The notes under the pieces were generated by a model that saw only the letters and a list, made by a program, of their open reading frames with translations, was not told the DNA's origin and made no database searches. A stretch of DNA of 44,698 bases from positions 1-44,698 of the forward strand of contig JBCDAA010000021.1 in the NCBI GenBank assembly GCA_039186435.1, given 5' to 3'. This document shows, piece after piece, positions 41,214-44,698 of this stretch (within the stretch, counting starts at the first letter, position 1; every line of letters starts with the position of its first letter). The position numbers and the translations under genes are program-made. This DNA is from JALVDI01 sp039186435. Its GTDB lineage: Bacteria; Myxococcota_A; Polyangia; Polyangiales; Houyiibacteriaceae.

Positions 41214-44200
41214 TGCCTGATCTTCTTCGCACGAACTTCCCTTCAACCCACCAGAACACCATGCACACTTCGACTGACTCCTTTCGTTTCTTTGCTCTCG
41301 TCGTCCTGATGTCGCTCATGCTGGCGTCGAACGGCCGCGCCCAGACGGGCGTGTCGGACGATCGGGTGGCGCTTCCCGACGGCCCCGGTTCGATCGAAGG
41401 TCTCGGCGACAACGCCGAAGCCGGCGGCAGTCGCGGCGCGATGAGTTACCGGGTGCCGCTCGCCGTGCCGAGCGGCTACCGCGGTCTCACGCCGAGCGTC
41501 GACCTCTCGTACAGCTCGCTCGCCGGTTCGGGGATCCTGGGCATTGGCTGGTCCATGGAAACGCCCTCGATCGAGCGGCTGACGCTTCGCGGGCTTCCCT
41601 CGTACGACGCCGACGACGAGTTCTCGGTGATGGGCTCGGAGCAGCTCGTGCGCGTTTCCGGTGGTGCGAATGCCGTCTATCGCGCGCGCTTTGAAGGCGG
41701 CTACGTACGCTACACGTTTCACGGCGCGGGCGCCGAAGGCTACTGGGAAGCGGAGTACCCCAACGGTCAGCGGGCGTACTTCGGCGCGGACGCGGGCGGA
41801 AACCTGGTCGCGGACGCGCGCCTTTCGGGGGAGCGCGGCACCTTCCGTTATCTGCTCGTCGAGCGCGTCGATCTCTACGGTCACCACATTCGCTACAGCT
41901 ACCAAACCATCGACGGTCGTCCCTACTGCGAGCGGATTTCCTACGGACCGCCGCAGGGCGACGGCGATCGCTACGAGATCGCCATGAGCTACGAGCGGCG
42001 GCCGGACGTTCTCTCGGACGCGAAGCCGGGCTTCGAAGAGCGCACGACCCAGCGCCTGACAGACGTGGAAGTCTTCGTTCGTGGTCTCTCGATTCGGCGC
42101 TACGGCCTGACCTATGAAGACACGGAAGTCGCCGGCGGTCTCTCGCGCCTCGCCAGCGTGGAGCGCTTCGGACGCGATGGAACGCGCCACCCGATCCGCT
42201 TCACCTTCGGTTACCAGCGGGCGCTAAGCTCGAACGCGTGCGGGGACGCCACGGAGTGCGAGCCGCACGTGGTGGACATGGGCACGGTGCCCGGCGGCGC
42301 GAACTTTGTGACGGGCGCCACGACGCTGGCGGACCTAAACGGCGACGCGCTTCCGGATCTCGTCGACACGAGCCGGCCGGGCGCGCACCGCATCTTTTTG
42401 AGCGAAATGATGGAGGGGGACGCGACGCGCTTCGCGGCTGAGGTCGCCAGCGCCACCGGAACGCAGAGCGCGTTCGATGTGCGGCGGCAGAACGTGCAGG
42501 TGCTCGACATCAACGGCGACGGATTCACGGACATGGTGAACCTTCGGACGAGCACTGCTCTCTGCAACCTCGGAACGGGCGACTGGGTTACCGATCGCAG
42601 CTGCGAAGTCTCTGGGGCGACGGGAATCATTCCCGTGGCAACGAGTTCGGACGCCGACCCGACGCGCTTTCGCTTTGTCGACATGGACTCGGATCGGCGC
42701 ATCGACCTGGTTCACACACCCAACGAAAGCGCGACGCTCTTCTACCGCAACACGGAAGACGGGTTCGTGCTTCAGCCGGGCGCGGACGCGATCGGGCGCG
42801 TCTTCGATGTGGACCGGCTCTTCCTCAGCGACGTCAACGCCGACGGGTTGCTCGACGCGCTTTTGCTCGGCGACACGGGCGTCGCGAGCTACAAGCTCAA
42901 CCTGGGGCAAGGCCGCTGGGAGGAGACGTTCCGGCGCATGGACGGACCGCTCGTTGGCTCCGGCGACCTGAGTCGTTTGGTCTTTGAAGATCTCAACAAC
43001 GACGGGCGCGACGACATGGTGCTCGTGCTGACCAACGAGGTGCGATTTGCGCTCAACCGCAACGGCGAGCGCTTTGACGCGAACGCGGTCGAAGCCCCCT
43101 CGGGTCCGGTGTTCGGTGTGCTGAGCCGCGACGACGTTCCCGACCTGCCGACGCGCGGAACGGACACCACGGTGCTCTTTGCCGACATGAACGGCAATGG
43201 CACGCGGGACATCGTCTGGGTCGAGCGCACGGGCGAAGCGCGCTACGTGGAGCTCTTTGCGACGCCGCCGAACCTGATCAGCCGCATCGAAAACTCGCTG
43301 GGGTCGGTGCAGGAGCTCGCCTACACGACATCGGTGGCAGAGCGGCGCCGCAGCGTGCTTGCGGGCCTGCCGGAATGGACGCTGCCGATGCCGATGTCGA
43401 TGAACGTGGTCGCGCGCATGGACATTTGGGAAGAGCTGACGGGCGACGAAAACGGCGTCGGGCTGCACGACATCACTGAGTTCGCGTACGAAAACGGATT
43501 CTACGACGGCATCGAAAAGCAGTTTCGCGGGTTTGTTCAGGTCACGGCCCACACGCTGCCGGATCCAAGCGGCGACACGCAGGAGCAGGGTCGGCGCGTC
43601 GAGCACTACGACGTCGGTGAGGACGACCCCTATCGCGCAGGCAAGCTCTTGATCGCGGAAGACTTCAGCGGAGAGCGCGCGCTGCGCCGAAGCGAGACTA
43701 CCTACGAAGATTGTCCCGTCGCCGAGGTGCCCAACCGCGGGCTCCGCTTCCCGGTTCGGCACGTCTGCGAAACGGAGGCCCGCACCACCTCGATGGAAGG
43801 TCGGCCCGAAGACGAGTGGCGCACTCAGCAGGTCGTTCAGACCTACAACGGCTACGGCCAGGTGATCCGCACGGACGATTCGGGCTTTCTCGAACTCGAT
43901 GGCGATGAAACGGTCAACGAATCCGACTACATCGAGCCGGGCGACGCGACGGGCGGCCGCTGGATCCTCGACCGCGCGTCCGCGATGCGCCGTTCTGGAG
44001 GCGACGAGCTTCAGACGGAGACGCGGCACTTCTACGACGGCGAGCCCTTCGTGGGCCTCGAAAGCGGTCGGCTCACGACGGGCCTCCTCACCCGCGTCAC
44101 GGAGCGGATCGCAAGCGAGAGTGACGCGGTGATTCAGTCCGCGCGCCGCCGCTATGACGCGCACGGCAACGAGATCGAATCGATCACGCCGCGCGGCTCG

Positions 44201-44698
44201 GAAGCCGACACCAACGAGCACCGAACGCGCTTCCTCTACGACGACGATGGGTTCCTCTTGCGCGCACAGGAGATCGCCGTGCGCTCGCCCGAGGGTGACG
44301 CCTACCTCCTTCGCCGGGAGCGAAGCTACGACGACTCCTTCGACCTTCCCGTCGAAGCCACCGCCTGGATGGTGGTGCAGGGTGGCGAAACGCTCACGCC
44401 GAGGAACCCTACGCGGCTCACCTACAACGAGTTCATGGAGCTGACGGCCCGCTTCCAGCCGGGCGACCCCGTCGATGCGCCGAGCATTGAGTACATTCGC
44501 GAGTACGGCGCGCCGGTGACGGCGTTCCGAACGCGCACCCGCTCGACCCGTGGCGGGAGCCCCGACCTGGAAACGGTGCTTTGCCAGGATGGACGAGGGC
44601 GCGCCGTGCAGACCCGGCGGCGCACGGGGGCCGATTCCTACCAGGTGAGCGGCTTCTCCGAATACAACAGCCGAGGCGCGGTGGTCCGTGCCTTCCGC
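41213..44698 (+). CDS. SpvB/TcdB-like secreted RHS-type protein, partial
   Basis: The ATG at 41213 overlaps the previous stop (TAATG), with AGGAG 11 bases upstream. The frame is open to the right edge, 1162 codons so far. An internal ATG at 41261 would keep the signal. Signal peptide: FRFFALVVLMSLMLASNGRAQ. The SpvB-like N-terminus follows (GAMSYRVPLAVPSGYRGLTP, then YSSLAGSGILGIGWSM). Six FG-GAP/VCBS-type blades lie at about 370-670, such as LADLNGDALPDLVD, DINGDGFTDMVN, DLNNDGRDDMVL and DMNGNGTRDIVW. A TcdB middle/N-terminal-like region at 670-850 includes ISRIENSLGSVQELAYTT and EKQFRGFVQVTAHT. RHS/YD-type repeats begin at about 1000 (RFLYDDDGFLLRAQE). In Tc toxins this B/C component forms a cocoon holding a C-terminal toxic part. 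Here the export signal and the missing C-terminus leave cargo unknown. Confidence 0.88.
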   Translation, partial: MPDLLRTNFPSTHQNTMHTSTDSFRFFALVVLMSLMLASNGRAQTGVSDDRVALPDGPGSIEGLGDNAEAGGSRGAMSYRVPLAVPSGYRGLTPSVDLSYSSLAGSGILGIGWSMETPSIERLTLRGLPSYDADDEFSVMGSEQLVRVSGGANAVYRARFEGGYVRYTFHGAGAEGYWEAEYPNGQRAYFGADAGGNLVADARLSGERGTFRYLLVERVDLYGHHIRYSYQTIDGRPYCERISYGPPQGDGDRYEIAMSYERRPDVLSDAKPGFEERTTQRLTDVEVFVRGLSIRRYGLTYEDTEVAGGLSRLASVERFGRDGTRHPIRFTFGYQRALSSNACGDATECEPHVVDMGTVPGGANFVTGATTLADLNGDALPDLVDTSRPGAHRIFLSEMMEGDATRFAAEVASATGTQSAFDVRRQNVQVLDINGDGFTDMVNLRTSTALCNLGTGDWVTDRSCEVSGATGIIPVATSSDADPTRFRFVDMDSDRRIDLVHTPNESATLFYRNTEDGFVLQPGADAIGRVFDVDRLFLSDVNADGLLDALLLGDTGVASYKLNLGQGRWEETFRRMDGPLVGSGDLSRLVFEDLNNDGRDDMVLVLTNEVRFALNRNGERFDANAVEAPSGPVFGVLSRDDVPDLPTRGTDTTVLFADMNGNGTRDIVWVERTGEARYVELFATPPNLISRIENSLGSVQELAYTTSVAERRRSVLAGLPEWTLPMPMSMNVVARMDIWEELTGDENGVGLHDITEFAYENGFYDGIEKQFRGFVQVTAHTLPDPSGDTQEQGRRVEHYDVGEDDPYRAGKLLIAEDFSGERALRRSETTYEDCPVAEVPNRGLRFPVRHVCETEARTTSMEGRPEDEWRTQQVVQTYNGYGQVIRTDDSGFLELDGDETVNESDYIEPGDATGGRWILDRASAMRRSGGDELQTETRHFYDGEPFVGLESGRLTTGLLTRVTERIASESDAVIQSARRRYDAHGNEIESITPRGSEADTNEHRTRFLYDDDGFLLRAQEIAVRSPEGDAYLLRRERSYDDSFDLPVEATAWMVVQGGETLTPRNPTRLTYNEFMELTARFQPGDPVDAPSIEYIREYGAPVTAFRTRTRSTRGGSPDLETVLCQDGRGRAVQTRRRTGADSYQVSGFSEYNSRGAVVRAFR

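Noticed and set aside
42335..44221. Antisense open frame of 628 codons opposite the SpvB/TcdB-like gene
   Set aside because: The plus strand has FG-GAP and TcdB-like motifs in one uninterrupted frame. The minus frame has none and is a codon-bias shadow.

Overview
The window is GC-rich throughout, with strong third-position G/C. As a result, long antisense reading frames shadow almost every real gene. Many predicted lipoproteins carry Asp/Gly/Ala/Thr low-complexity linkers. Other typical features are DUF1592-type and DUF1552-type secreted proteins encoded as a pair, RCC1 and WD40 propellers, a MopE-type motif with a glycine-rich tail, and an ECF sigma factor coupled to an outer-membrane-like protein. 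This combination points to a myxobacterium (Myxococcota, probably Polyangiales/Sandaracinaceae-like). That assignment rests on gene content only. I see no rRNA, tRNA, CRISPR array, prophage or recognisable insertion sequence.

Left part (1-14648). A partial lipoprotein gene runs off the left edge. It is followed by a CysJ-like diflavin reductase, an ECF sigma factor translationally coupled to an outer-membrane-like protein, and a convergent one-helix membrane protein with an 18-bp tandem repeat. Next is a three-domain methyltransferase (zinc ribbon, N2227-like methyltransferase, PqqD-like tail). Then a same-strand run encodes exported proteins: DUF1592-type lipoprotein, DUF1552-type Tat protein, RCC1 lipoprotein, an alpha/beta-hydrolase plus beta-helix fusion lipoprotein, and a further lipoprotein.

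Middle (14658-31404). This part holds a membrane protein, a coupled HEAT/WD40 plus SUKH-like pair, a secreted propeller-like protein, a MarR regulator divergent from a DUF4336-type hydrolase, a secreted esterase, a possible tiny basic protein, and a two-gene helix-turn-helix regulator/lipoprotein unit. A gene-poor 0.7 kb with a tandem hairpin-repeat array follows. After it come DUF5996, glutathione S-transferase and NmrA-type reductase genes with a divergent LysR regulator. The last pair is a hybrid histidine kinase divergent from a NarL-type response regulator, with only 12 bp between the annotated starts.

Right part (31628-44698, open at the edge). Four genes overlap stop-to-start and should form one operon: a small lipoprotein, a 1874-residue lipoprotein, a 1166-residue glycine-rich lipoprotein, and a secreted SpvB/TcdB-like protein with FG-GAP and RHS/YD repeats. 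The C-terminal third of the giant lipoprotein (long coiled coils, then a beta-domain with a hydrophobic last strand) has the layout of a Tc-toxin TcA subunit. Its partner two genes downstream looks like TcB/TcC. I read this as a candidate envelope-anchored Tc-toxin-like system. It is the most interesting item in the window, but the TcA assignment is by eye and needs structural confirmation.
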